From Hortaea werneckii (taxonomy: Eukaryota > Ascomycota > Dothideomycetes > Mycosphaerellales > Teratosphaeriaceae), in contig JBAOKB010000144.1 of NCBI GenBank assembly GCA_037044905.1, forward strand, positions 1,550,001-1,614,000: DNA of 64,000 nt. Direction: 5' to 3'. Each line of letters opens with the position of its first letter. The stretch's first letter is position 1. The notes under the pieces are model-generated. The model searched no databases. It had not been told where the DNA came from and saw only the letters and a list, made by a program, of their open reading frames with translations. Below are positions 19,590 through 31,027 of this stretch, piece after piece. The translations under genes and the position numbers were made by a program.

Positions 19590-20781
19590 ATGGACTACGA
19601 GTTTATGGACGGCGAGGACGCAGGTCCGCGAGTGACTATACGGAAGGTCCGAAGGCACAACCATGCATCTACGGCTAGAGCTATCATACTGACAGTTTGC
19701 AGACGAACGAGACGACCATCGACCTGATGCTGAGCAACACTTCCCTATCCCTTGCAAACTCCTTACGCCGGACGATGCTTGCCGAGATCCCCACGATAGC
19801 CATCGACCTGGTCGAGATCCAATCCAACACCACCGTTCTTGCCGACGAGTTCCTGGCGCATCGATTAGGGCTGATACCGCTCAGCACGCGCGGGTGGAGG
19901 AGATGTTCTACGCGAGAGACTGTGATTGCGATGAGTACTGCGACAACTGCACTGTCATGCTACAGCTGCACGCGGTGAACAGGAATAGTGAGGAGCACGT
20001 CAAGGTCTTTGCGAAGGACCTGATACCAGAATTAGTGGGCGGAGGCCCGGTGGAGGATCCGAGGTTTGGAAGGGCGGGCATGAACGGGATGGGCACGGGG
20101 TCTGCAGAGGACCTTCCAGCGAGAGGTGCACCTATCATTTTAGATTCGAAGGGCCAGGGCTCGCTTATCTGCCAATTAAGAAGGGGCCAAGAACTGAAGG
20201 TCAGGTGCATCGCGAGGAAGGGGATAGCGAAGGAGCACGCAAAGTGGGCACCGACGGCTGCGATAGGCTTCGAATACGACCCGCACAACAAGCTCAGACA
20301 TACGACGCTCTGGCACGAAGGCACGGACCCGAAGAGCGAATGGCCGGAGAGCAAGAACATCGAATGGGAGGAGCCTGCACAGGAAGGCGAGCAGTTCGCC
20401 TTCGACGCCGAACCCGATCAATTCTACATCAACCTCGAAGGGACGGGTGTGATGCCACCGGACGTCATCCTACATTCCGGGATCAAGACGCTGCAGCAGA
20501 AGCTTGCGGGCGTCATCCAGCACCTGAGCACAACCACGGACATGGGCCACGAGATCAACGGCGCGGGTGCAGACGATGGAGCGATGACGCCGCCTGATCC
20601 TGGGACTGCGTACGGAGGGCAGCAGACCGCCTACGGAGGCGGTGGGACGACGCCGGCGTATGGTGGCGGAACCGCGTACGGGGCTGCAACGCCTGCTTAT
20701 GGCGGCGGAACAGCGTACGGCGGCGGCACAGCGTACGGCGGCATGGGTGGCGCAACTCCCTATGGGCGTTCAGGGTACTAG
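19590..20781 (+). CDS. RPB3: DNA-directed RNA polymerase II subunit Rpb3, one-base frameshift
   Basis: Alpha-like subunit that dimerises with Rpb11 to nucleate RNA polymerase II assembly. Exons 19590-19646 and 19703-20781, with a 56-nt GT-AG intron after [19 protein letters not shown]. The alpha motif ([24 protein letters not shown]) and the zinc-binding cysteines in [12 protein letters not shown] are clear. The frame breaks at GGG 19892-19894: one more G joins LGLIPLSTR to [16 protein letters not shown]. With it the protein has 378 residues against 318 in yeast; the excess is a Gly/Tyr/Ala/Thr repeat tail. Because the gene is essential, the break is most likely a sequence error. Confidence 0.93.
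20600..20780 (+). repeat. Gly/Tyr-rich repeats encoding the Rpb3 C-terminal tail
   Basis: Imperfect coding repeats of the form TAYGGG / TPAYGGG, at least seven units, ending at the RPB3 stop. They lie beyond the part shared with yeast Rpb3. Confidence 0.85.
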
Positions 20782-21551
20782 AAGGGCCTGTCACGCTTTA
20801 TGCTTTGTCGAATGGCGAGCTCCGTGACGGTGAGCAGAGAGAGAATCATTGGCGTGCTTCATGGGCATAGCGGTGGCGTTTTGGGATCAGGTTGAAATCA
20901 CCCAAAAAAAGGCAACGGGCAGGTCGAGTGGGTGGGAAGTGATTTAGTTCCCTGTGTCAGATTAGAACTTTTCCAAGAAGGATGTTTGCGACTGGCAAAT
21001 GGCCAGCTTTACTGAGTCTCTTGATCTCCCGTCTTGCTGTTACAGCCACGTATCAATGCTTTCTTCAGGGGTCGCGCCTTCCTCCCACGACTGTCAATTA
21101 TCGGAGTGATTCTCAATTGCTCGACTATCGCTTATAATACTAATAAACGACTTGTTTGGCGTCTCAAATACCACTGCTAAGACTCTTCACGCAACGGGCA
21201 TTCCGAGGCCATGGGCTGGTTGATGTTTGACGACCCACGCTCGACATTTTCACTAGCAAGAAGGCTCAGTGCGCCAAAGAAAATAAAGCTTTGAAGGATA
21301 CCTTGGTAAATGGTAAATTGTTGTCCAAATCTGCTTCCAAAGCCACGTCGCTCGCAAAAGTCACACGTCTAATTTCACAGGAGGACCGAAAATCGTCGAG
21401 CATAGAGGTCGCATGACAGTGCACGACATGCGTCTTGCTAATACATACCTATCTTTTGGCAGGACTCTGCGCCGGCGTAGAGAAGTTGATATCGTTATGA
21501 CAACACCTGTTGAAGATTTTAGAAATACATAGCAAACCAGTCCCGTCGCAC
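20782..21551. other. Convergent intergenic region
   Basis: 770 bp between the stops of RPB3 and the Ppo gene. No ORF of note on either strand apart from the read-through of the unspliced Ppo 3' end. Confidence 0.5.
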
Positions 21552-24500
21552 TCAGCGTTTCGCGTCCGGTACTTCGCCAGTGAAGGAGACCTTCAGACCT
21601 GCACCTGAGATTAGCACCGTCACGACTTCCTGCTTGTGTTCCTCGAGCCGACTTACTGGTTGGGAAGGGGAAATACATGTCCCAGTCCTCGGTCAGGAAA
21701 GCATGGTAATGCCATTCTTCAGGAAGCACCTTCGAGTCCCCCGGGACAAACTCCTTCGTCACCTTCTTCACGGAGCTCTTCACGCTATCGCCACCTATGG
21801 AGACAGGCACGGGCTGGAGATTGTCCAGCCGCGCGATTACCTTTAACATCGTTGTGAGACCCACTCTCGTCATTGGCAGACCCAGACACTGGTGCGGACC
21901 ATGTCCCAGATGGATGTAGGAGTCTAGCGATCGGTCCAGATCAATGTGATCGGGATTCGGAAAAGCGGCTGGATCCCTCGAAGCGGCCTTCAAGCAGACC
22001 ATGACCTTGTCACCCTTCTTGAGAAGGTACCGCTTCTCTCCGAGAGGGCCTGTCTTGTCAACGATGGCCTCCGACTCCTCCATGTCTCTGCTCAGATACC
22101 TAAGCACTCCCGTCTCGCCATTCAGTCTGCTGGCTTCCATGAAGTAGTGCATTAGCTTATCGAAAGCCTCATCGCTGTCATCCCGTGCAAGCTGTTGCAC
22201 GGCAGGCCAATGCTTTTGGCCTTCAGCTGACGACATGAAGAAGTCCATTGCCTGCCCAAAGAGCTGGCCTTGATTTGCGACCATGCCCCCAGCAGTGCCC
22301 ATGATGTTCCCCCACACGAGATCATCGACGTTCGGATTGGCTTCCAATAATTTGCTGATCATGTGCACACCGTATTGACTGAGGGAAGGAGTAATAGGAT
22401 CGGCTTGTTTGATGCCCCATTCCGCCAAGTCGCCTCCATATTTGATGACCTGGACAAGAAGCTTGACAAATTGACCAAGCTGTTGCGTTGCATCTTTGGC
22501 CTGTATGCGGAGCGGGAACGACTTTGCCGGGTCGACGTCAAAGAAGATGCAGATGAACACGGCCGCCATGATCATGTACAGCTGCTGCTCGGTCAAGATC
22601 CCTCGCGGAAAGTCCTTCGTCTTCAGCGGTAGACAGAAGAGCTCGGCGCAGAAGTGGACATGGACCATGTTACCGACATCGCGAAGAATGTCGACGTGGT
22701 TTGTTTGCCCAAGCTTATGCGACTTCTCCTTGAGGAAGGCTGGTAGTCATGTGTTCGTAGAAGTCTTTGACCGCTACTATCCACTTTTCATTGCCTTTTG
22801 GCTGGCTACGAGAAGACCCGTCGAGGTATATTGCCTTTTCCATAAGCTTGCGGCTTTTCTCGTTAGCATCGCCATCTCCGGCAAGCATGAAGCCTCGTCC
22901 CTCTGGGCCCATCAAAAATTCCATTGCCTTACCCCAGGTGACATGGAAGAGATCCTTGTTCTCCATGACCTTCAATGCCGCACCATAGCTGAAGACGACT
23001 GTAGGCTCCTTAATGGTCTGTGGCCGATCGAAATTGTATTTGTGTGCCTTCCCAAGGTTCTCAAGGGCATCACGCATGCCGTTCTGGCCATGAGGCACTG
23101 TCATCGGGTAATGAACATACACGGAAGCCGGGTCATAACTGCGTGGCAGAGCTCGGAGGAATAGCTTGTAAAATACACACCCATTGTCAATGGACAAATC
23201 CGAGGCGGCTTCTGAAAATCCGAAATTTGTCAGATGCGTTGGTGTGTAAGCGCTGGTGTAAAAGCGGTCACCGCGAACAAGAGCAACGGCGTCTGATAGA
23301 ACGCCCCGTGAAACGGTGTAAGAGGGACATAGGCCAGAGCCGGGCACCATGGGTCTCTTGCAGTCTTCAACGACAAGACCGGGATACAGCTCGACATTGT
23401 CTGGCGTACCGTACAGATGCTTAAGTGCTTCCTGCACTTCGACGTTTGTCGTAATGTCGGCAAATGTTCTGTGAGGCTCCAACAAGAAATGCTTTCGGAA
23501 TTCGTTCAACGTGGCCAATTTCCAATATCGTGCTTGTCTGATGCCTAGCACCTCAATTGCTTTCATCACGGTAGGCACTTGTTGAGGTCCGAACGAGTTG
23601 GCGCAGTCCTCGATACCTTCAGTAAGAATATTGGCAATGTCAGAATCCTCGAAGTTGCCCTTGTAGGGCCCTTCTGTAATACGCTCTAGTCTTTCGTGCT
23701 TGAGCGCTGGAAATGGTCGCTCCGTCGGATCCTGCGCCACGAATTCTGCTTCTTTCTTTGCCAGAAAGCCGAGAAAGTCCTTGAGCTTGTCTGGCTGCGC
23801 GACTTCCTCGGCTGACATGTTAGGCGATATCTCCTTGAACAACTCTTGGCTCCACTTGTCGTCTTTGGTTGAAATGGCTGCATGCCAGCGATATACCAGG
23901 TTGAATTCTGCGCTAACTTGGTTGCCTGTGCCAACAGGAGGACCATCGTCTATCTCGACTCTTGGATCGAGCTGCCAGTTCTCGTCTGTGCGATTGAGGT
24001 TCAGTATAGTACGCACGTAGTCCACCAATATGATGTTGATGTACAACCCGCACGTGACTAACCGACCGGTCTGGAAGAGGTCATCATCGCGCTTATTGAT
24101 CTTTTCGCCGTAGCGATCAACCTCTACCTGCCTCGGGTTTTCGGTGAAGCGTCCACCTTCGTTGATCATCGCAAGCTGCTCGACAATCCAATTGTGATAG
24201 CGGTTGAACATGATGAGCAGCGCACCAACACCAGGCGGAAAAGTAAGAAGCCGCGTTTCTGAGAAGCAATCAGGTTTGATCTTGCCGTCTTTGAATGTGC
24301 GCATGCGCTTTTGCTCCTCCCAATTGCTGCCGTACAAGGGAGCTAAATCAAGGTACGAGGAAGTGTTGGACACATTGAAGTCAGTGCGGTCTGTCCTGAA
24401 AGCATCGTGGATGATGATGGAAGCCAAATAAAACAGCATGCTCGAGACTTTTGCAGGATGTTCCTCCCCTTTTGGTTCTTCCGAGCCATGACAGTGTCAA

Positions 24501-25263
24501 AGAGGATACCAGGGTCCGGTAGGCAGCCTGGCATCTTCGTCTTCGGCGCAACAGTTCTTGCATAAGGCATGCCGGCTTTACCAATGTGTGGTAGCTCATA
24601 ATTGTTGTTACTGCCATCCGGTTGCCGGTACTGGTACTGGTCGCCCAATAGAGTCTGTGGTGGGTGCTCTAAATCGTTCCAGAGCTGCGTAAGGAAGTCA
24701 TTGGTCAACTTAGTTTGCACCCTGTCTGGAGGCAGTAAAGCAGCAGCCTGTATTAAGCGTTCCATGTAGTATTTTCTGTCGTCCAATGGCTGGTTCATGG
24801 TTGAGGATTTGGCGACTTCGACTAGGTTGCCTATGCGACTAGGTCCAAGCTCACCGAGATCTTCGAGTACTGTCTTCAACAGACCAAACGTGCTCTCTTT
24901 GGACTTTTCTTCGGCCAGCTGGGATCCATCACCGGTCTGTGTTGGCAGTGGTGCGCGCATAGCGTCGAGAATGGTCTTGAGCTGCGTTACGGAGCCAGAT
25001 ATCTTGTCAGCGAGCTGTGTGTACTGGTCACTCAAGTCAGATTCATCGTCTTTGGCTCCACCGGAGTTGCCATGACCCCATGAGAAAAGCCTGTTGGCGA
25101 ACTCGTCCAGCGTCGATAGTCCCTCGTTTCGCTGATCCCCATTGGGCAGCTCGCCGTTCATCTGTGATGCAGGCATTTCGGGCTCACGAATCGGGCTGCC
25201 TTCTTCGTCAGCGGAATCTCCACAGCACATGCTGTTAAGCATAGCGAGGCAGCTACGCTTCAT
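21552..25263 (-). CDS. Ppo-type fatty acid dioxygenase / P450 fusion (linoleate diol synthase-like), two frameshifts
   Basis: Oxylipin enzyme: an N-terminal heme dioxygenase makes a fatty acid hydroperoxide, and a C-terminal P450-like domain isomerises it. Ppo products act as sporulation signals in Aspergillus. Peroxidase features are the distal His in SIIIHDAF and YRWHAAIS with proximal His and catalytic Tyr. P450 features are the I-helix motif ANQGQ (the ANxxQ of diol synthases) and the heme loop GHGPHQCLG with its Cys. A 58-nt intron (21599-21656) precedes the last 15 codons, and the stop is at 21552. Frame breaks: one base lost at 24466-24469 (C run), one gained at 22736-22737. Joined length is about 1,217 residues, somewhat longer than usual at the N-terminus. 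Confidence 0.92.
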
Positions 25264-26881
25264 CTTGAAGCTCGATGTTCAATGTTCCGAGTGGCGATGA
25301 GATCCTTTGTTCGGCCACCTTTGTTGCTCTATATCCTCGGAGAAAAACTTTTCGAATGCGGTCGGTAGGGAATTGAAGATCCGGTGAGGATTGGAGACAT
25401 GTGATTTTACATATAGGCGACCGAACGGTGATGAAGCATGACTCCGTTAATCATGATGGTTGAGGCAAAGTCGTGAAAATGGATGTGTCTTGCATCAAAC
25501 TTCTTCGACAAGCCTGCAGCATCCCACATATAGTCGAGGCTTGCTGGTCTGGCCGTATGGTTGTTGTATCATGTCCGGACGAGACAGAACAGCGGGTTTC
25601 GGTATCAGAAAGTGGAATTTCGGCGTCGGCTAGCCGTTGGACGGAAGCCACCCGACGCATTGAAAATGGAAGGCGCAACGGTCGGCTTTGCACCATGCCC
25701 CGTTCAAGAATACCCATGTAATAACAAGATTGACTGTACGTACCTTGAGGGCTATAAAGGATGCAATGCGATTTTCAGTCGAGCGCACAGTAAACGAGCG
25801 AGTGAAGATGCAGCCGGGAGCAGGATAAAATCTTGCACTTGGAAGGGGTTATGAACAAGCAAATTATTACAGTGACACAGACAATGCGTAGTCGCTGAAC
25901 AAGCACAATAGAAGGCCGAGGCTGCGGCGCCTCCGAAGCCATTATAGGGACGCGTGCTCTTATAGTCGAATGCAATGTCAAGGCGGCTTCCAACTTCTGT
26001 CGATGCGATCCTACCTATGCTGCGGCTGAGTTGGGGTTGGTCTTCCAATTCCGATCGCCCCGTTCCTTTGGGGTCTGCGCCTTCAAGCCACCCCTTCGCT
26101 CTTTTTGGCCATTGGTTGGCGCAGAAGCTGAAGCATGCAGCAGCCTACCGCATGCAGCACAATATGCGTAGTGGGAAAACTCGTGAGAGTAAGGTAGTGA
26201 GGAAGATGCATGGCGCAACAGTGAACATCATTGATGCTTGCAGGTCGTGTCATCAGCTGCCAAGCCACAGTCCGGAATACCAGACTGTCCTCTTTTGGTG
26301 TTGAGTTTGCAAGTCATCAGAAATCGCCGTGCAGTACATCATTGATGACAATGAAAATGGATCTTTGAGTTCATCGCTGTGTGGTAGTACCCGTCGCTCT
26401 CCCCATTGTCGCGTACCCTTTCTGTCGGATGCCTTTCATTGGCCGTGCGCAAGTGGACTCGGCCTGCGTTAGCCCATCTTGAAGGAGTGAGCTGAGTGTA
26501 ATGCCGAAGGGTCGGTAGGCGAAGACAGCGGAGTGGCACTGCTTCCAGTCTGCTGGCACAGCTGGCGAGCGAACACGACGGGAAGCTGCACGCATGGCCT
26601 GGGAGTTTATTGGAACGGCTCCGAGCTTAACCCAACGCGGGTTAGGTCATCGTCTCGGTTGGTCTTATTAGTCGCGTGGATGAATAAACATCACGGGCAG
26701 TTTGCATTGCGGAACTTCAAGGGGTTCTGATTCGCCGAGGTCACCGTCAGCTGCCTGCATCTGTGGCTTACTCCCTGCATAGCACTCGACTTTCTTTGAA
26801 AGCTGTTGGCACATTTTGCTCTGCACTGCACATTCCAAGGCTAGAAGCCGCGCGCCCCTCTCCACGATTTCACACTACATC
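25264..26881. other. Long divergent intergenic region
   Basis: 1.6 kb between the starts of the Ppo gene (minus) and TSC13 (plus). Scattered short ORFs only; no domain, tRNA or repeat seen. It may hold extended regulatory sequence for the Ppo gene. Confidence 0.5.
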
Positions 26882-27916
26882 ATGGCATCGAAACCGGTCA
26901 CACTTCAAGTGCAATCGCGAGGTACTACTTCCACTGCTTCCTGGAGCATCTGACGGCACAGGGTCTGACTGTCCAACAAAAGGCAAGCGAATCCCCAAGC
27001 TCCCCTCGGAAGCGAGCACCTATCTGCAAGGCAGTGGCAGCGACCTCTATGAGCGCATTTCGAAAGCGACAGGAGTCTCAGTACACCGCATCCGCATCAC
27101 CAACGCAGATGACGGTAAGCCTGTACCTAACGACAAGAGCATCACGGTTGCCAGCACTGGATTGCAGAATGGCAGTACGATACAGGTGAAGGATCTCGGT
27201 ATGCCCCCGCATCATGGCTGCTGGTGAAGTTACCATGCTCACGTAGAACAGGTCCCCAGATTGCATGGCGCACGGTTTTCGTGATTGAGTACCTAGGGCC
27301 CCTCCTCATCCATCCTCTCTTCTACTACCTCCGACCCTACATCTACAAAGGTGTCAACGCCGAGCCATCACTTCTACAGACGGTGTCTTGCATTACGATC
27401 ACCCTGCACTTCTTAAAACGTGAGCTCGAGACACTCTTCGTGCACCGCTTTAGCAATGCCACAATGCCGGCTCGCAACATTTTCAAGAACTCGTTTCACT
27501 ACTGGGTTCTGGCTGGCTTGTTGATCGCATACCCATCCTACTCGCCGACCTCTGCCACTGCTGCACAGGCAGACTCCCTGCTGTTGAATGTTGGCCTTGC
27601 GCTTTTCACCTTTGGTGAGCTTGCCAACCTCAACACGCATCTGATCCTCCGGAGTCTTCGTTCCGCTGGAGGAACAGAGCGGGGCGTGCCGAAGGGCCTT
27701 GGGTTTGGTTGGGTGACATGCCCGAACTACCTTTTCGAATCGATCGCTTGGCTAGGCATCTTGCTCATTAACAGGTCCTGGGCCACAGCGGTGTTCATTG
27801 CAGTCGCAGTTGGGCAGATGGCAATCTGGGCAAAGAAGAAGGAGAACAGGTACCGCAAAGAGCTTGGCTCCAAATACCAGAAGAAGCGATACGCTATGAT
27901 CCCAGGGATCTGGTAA
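26882..27916 (+). CDS. TSC13: Very-long-chain enoyl-CoA reductase Tsc13
   Basis: ER membrane enzyme for the last step of each very-long-chain fatty acid elongation cycle, supplying ceramide synthesis. Exons 26882-26921, 26983-27198 and 27252-27916; both introns are GT-AG (61 and 53 nt). The joined frame is 306 residues, matching the family. The first 80 residues form the ubiquitin-like N-terminal domain seen in TECR/Tsc13. Several membrane segments and the steroid 5-alpha-reductase-type C-terminal domain follow, ending in KKRYAMIPGIW. No frameshift. Confidence 0.94.
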
Positions 27917-28757
27917 GCGGACATAGTGGAGCTGAAGGGCACATAAGGGCAAAGAAAGCGGCAAATTCCCATCTACCGATGCCACTGTTGCTCTTGCCGC
28001 TACGGGAATCTTAACAACTGCTTGCTCCCCTGAGTAAGAGAAACTGCCCACAGGCACCGTTACAGCTGCTTAGTACTAGCAAGTCTGACTGCACGGCAAG
28101 CGGCTGCGCCAAGAGGGTCTCTGCAGAAGTTGTTGCTGCGCCTGATCAGGCCTGTCAGGGTATTAGCCATCACGTCACTCCGTGCTGAAAAGGACGGCTC
28201 ATGGCAACACGACAAGGATGCTTAGAGAGAGTCCCAGGCTCGCGTGTGGCCCTGCATCTTAGGGAATCGGCATTTTATAAATGTGAGATACATATACTAA
28301 TCGCAAAATGCTAGAGTTCCTAATCTTCGCTCTTCCCGCCACTTCCACGCCGACTTTGCTTATACTGACGTTCAATTTCACTCTAAGGAGCGCTGGACTT
28401 CTAATGAATAATACGGAGGTGCAGAATATATGCACGACACGTACGGCGTCCACACATGCTCAACGAGCTCACATAGGCCTTCCAATCTGACAACTAGCGA
28501 ATGTACTCACATGTGCGACCGCATTTTATTTCCTAATCGGGCAGTGGATGTGCCAAGCAACTTGTGGAGCCGGCAATCTACCGCGCATGGATCTTCCAGC
28601 AGGATGGGCCGTCGGCTTATCAGTGCCAATGTTGCTGACCTGACGGCAAGTCATAAAGAGCTGTGTCACCTTCGCTTCTGCAGATGAAGAATACAAGATA
28701 CAGCTAATGCAAGTCTCGCGACGGAAAGAAACCTCGGGACTTCGACTTTGAATTGCA
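27917..28757. other. Intergenic region upstream of the Zn2Cys6 gene
   Basis: 841 bp, tandem orientation. No gene recognised. Confidence 0.5.
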
Positions 28758-30690
28758 ATGGAAAGCGCTGGCACGAGGAAGATTAAAAAGTCGAGGACCG
28801 GTTGCACACGGTGCAAAGCTCAGCATGCAAGTAGTGCAGGTAGTGAGAACAAGGTGACTGAAATTTGAGTACTGACGACTGCTCAGTTGAAATGCGATGA
28901 AGCCAGACCCCATTGTGGGAGATGCAAACGAATGGGTGTCGAGTGTCCGGGCTTCGCGCGTACTCTCAAATGGTCCAGGAAGCATGAGGTTCACACGCCG
29001 AAGCCGCTTGCGCCTAAAGACGACACTGTAAGCTCTGATTGCAAGGCCGAGCAGTTTTGCACTCCAGAGTCAGATGATGCTCCCACGTCTTCACCTCGGG
29101 AAGCGCATTGGGCTGAGCTATTCCACGATCTTGATCCGGCGAGCGAGCTATCGGCCGGTGATGGAAACGAGGATACGTCAAACCAAGAAGACATGCATGA
29201 TAGTCTATCAGTGGACGTTTCATTGCTGGACGCTGGCATAGGAGTCAATTCGGATCCAGCATCTCTGTTGAACATGACTGTTGCAGAACTTCCTCCCAGC
29301 CTTCAAGAGCAATCAAGTGCTCTCACCATCACTCAGCTCCTTTCATCAAGCAGCCCGTCAGCGACGTCAGCGACGAAGCTTTCTTACCCGCTTTTCGACG
29401 AGACAACGGAGTTGATCCAATATTACTTCAAAGAAGTGCCCCAGATGTTCGCCATGTACGACAGTCATAAGAATCCATTTCGTGGGACGGTGTGGTCCCT
29501 TTATGGGCACTCGCTCGCCATCAACTACATTGCGCAGAGTATGGCAGCGGCCTGTCTGGCCGAAGTTCACCCTCAATTCACCAAAGTCAGCAGTTCTCTC
29601 CGGAAACAAGCCCTTGAGCTGCTCGAAAACGACCCTAAACCAGACTACAAAACCCTTCTCGCTTTGCTGATGCTAGGCGGAGCTGCGAGTTGGCATGATG
29701 CTTCAGACATTGGCCTGCCTTGCTTCAAGCTCATCAGCAATCGTCTCAGCACTATGGTCGCTAATGGCGGCCTCTCTGTATTCGACAATAACTTTTTATT
29801 CTTCCAAGAGGCAATGATGTGGTGGGAAGCGCTGTTGAGCTATCTGGTAGATCCGCCGAGCTTGCCTCATGTCGAGGATTTGATCGCTCCATGGCTGATG
29901 CACAGTCGAGGCGTGATACCCCATCCTTGGACCGGCGTCGCAAGGGATACTATTAAAGCGATTCAGCAGGTTGGTCGGCTTGTACGAGCACAGAGGAAGT
30001 GTGCCAAAGGACTTCGGTTCGCTACGCAAGCCGGGATGCTAGAGATGCAACGGCTGCTAAAAGACGCCAAGGAGATTGAGCATACTTTGCTTTCTTTACA
30101 TCATCCCTGTGAAGCAGAGATTGCGAGCCCAGACGACATCGCGACGCCAGTCTGGCATTTTGTCACTCTTGCCGAAGCACAGCGTATTGTTGGCTTGCTG
30201 CAGATATACAGGGTATTCCCCGACTTGCTGACACAAAGACGAGCGGCCGAAAGCAGGCACTGAGGTCGAATTGTCCTGGCTCGATGACATTTCAGAACAC
30301 GGGAACGGAACGTCCGAGACAGATGACGAGGTGCTGTTGAATCTCTCAATGAAGGCCCTCCGCCTTCTGGATAGCATCCCGTTAGGATCCGGAACGAAGG
30401 AATTCCAGCTCTTCCTGCTGGTCTGTTGCTCGAGCGAGTTGGGCTGCCCGGAGCCAGCTGGTGACGATATGACGGGCTCTGGGCTGTCCCAGAAGTTGAT
30501 TGAAGTAGCCTCAATGCGGAAAGTCGTCTTGGATAGGCTGACTTGTTATCTACGCACATTACATCCTAAGCCTATACGGGTCTGTCTGGACATTGCAAGA
30601 GAGTGCTGGAGGAGGATGGATGGAGGCGAAAAGGGCGTGTATTGGATGGATGTCATGATAGAGAATGGATGGGAAACGCTGATGGGCTAA
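28758..30690 (+). CDS. Zn2Cys6 transcription factor with fungal-specific regulatory domain
   Basis: Nuclear regulator. Exon 1 (28758-28826) ends inside the zinc cluster, and exon 2 starts at 28887. The intron begins GCAAGT and ends CTCAG, a GC-AG intron; no GT donor keeps the cluster in frame. Joined, the cluster is CTRCKAQHLKCDEARPHC followed by GRCKRMGVEC, with the proper Cys spacing (2-6-6-2-6). The long C-terminal part (FDETTELIQYYFKEVPQMFA, MLGGAASWHDA) fits the Fungal_trans_2-type domain. The frame breaks at GG 30245-30246 (one base too many) between FPDLLTQRR and TEVELSWLDD. Joined length is 623 residues. Its targets are unknown. It lies upstream of, and on the same strand as, the ABC transporter. 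Confidence 0.88.
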
Positions 30691-31027
30691 CGGTGGTGGA
30701 TAGACCTTGATAGCTCATCAATCTCACGATCCCCACGACCGTCAAGATAGCGACTGCAGTATTATCCATATCGGGACGTTGCCAAATGTGATAATGACAG
30801 CGGCTAGCAAATGCACATGATAGCGCCCAGAACAATTGCGGAGCCGAGTGCACGGACGGGGAATTGACTTCCTCGGGAATGCATGTGAAGGCGCATGGGA
30901 GCCTTGATGGCAGCATGACCATGTCAGCCCTTGTCGCTTGTCGCATGCACGCTCTATCGCTATATCTCCAGTCTCCATCGTCCATGTATTACCTTCGACC
31001 GCCATAGTGTGTTCCGGGGCCACCAAG
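30691..31027. other. Short intergenic region
   Basis: 337 bp between the Zn2Cys6 stop and the ABC transporter start. Nothing recognised. Confidence 0.5.
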
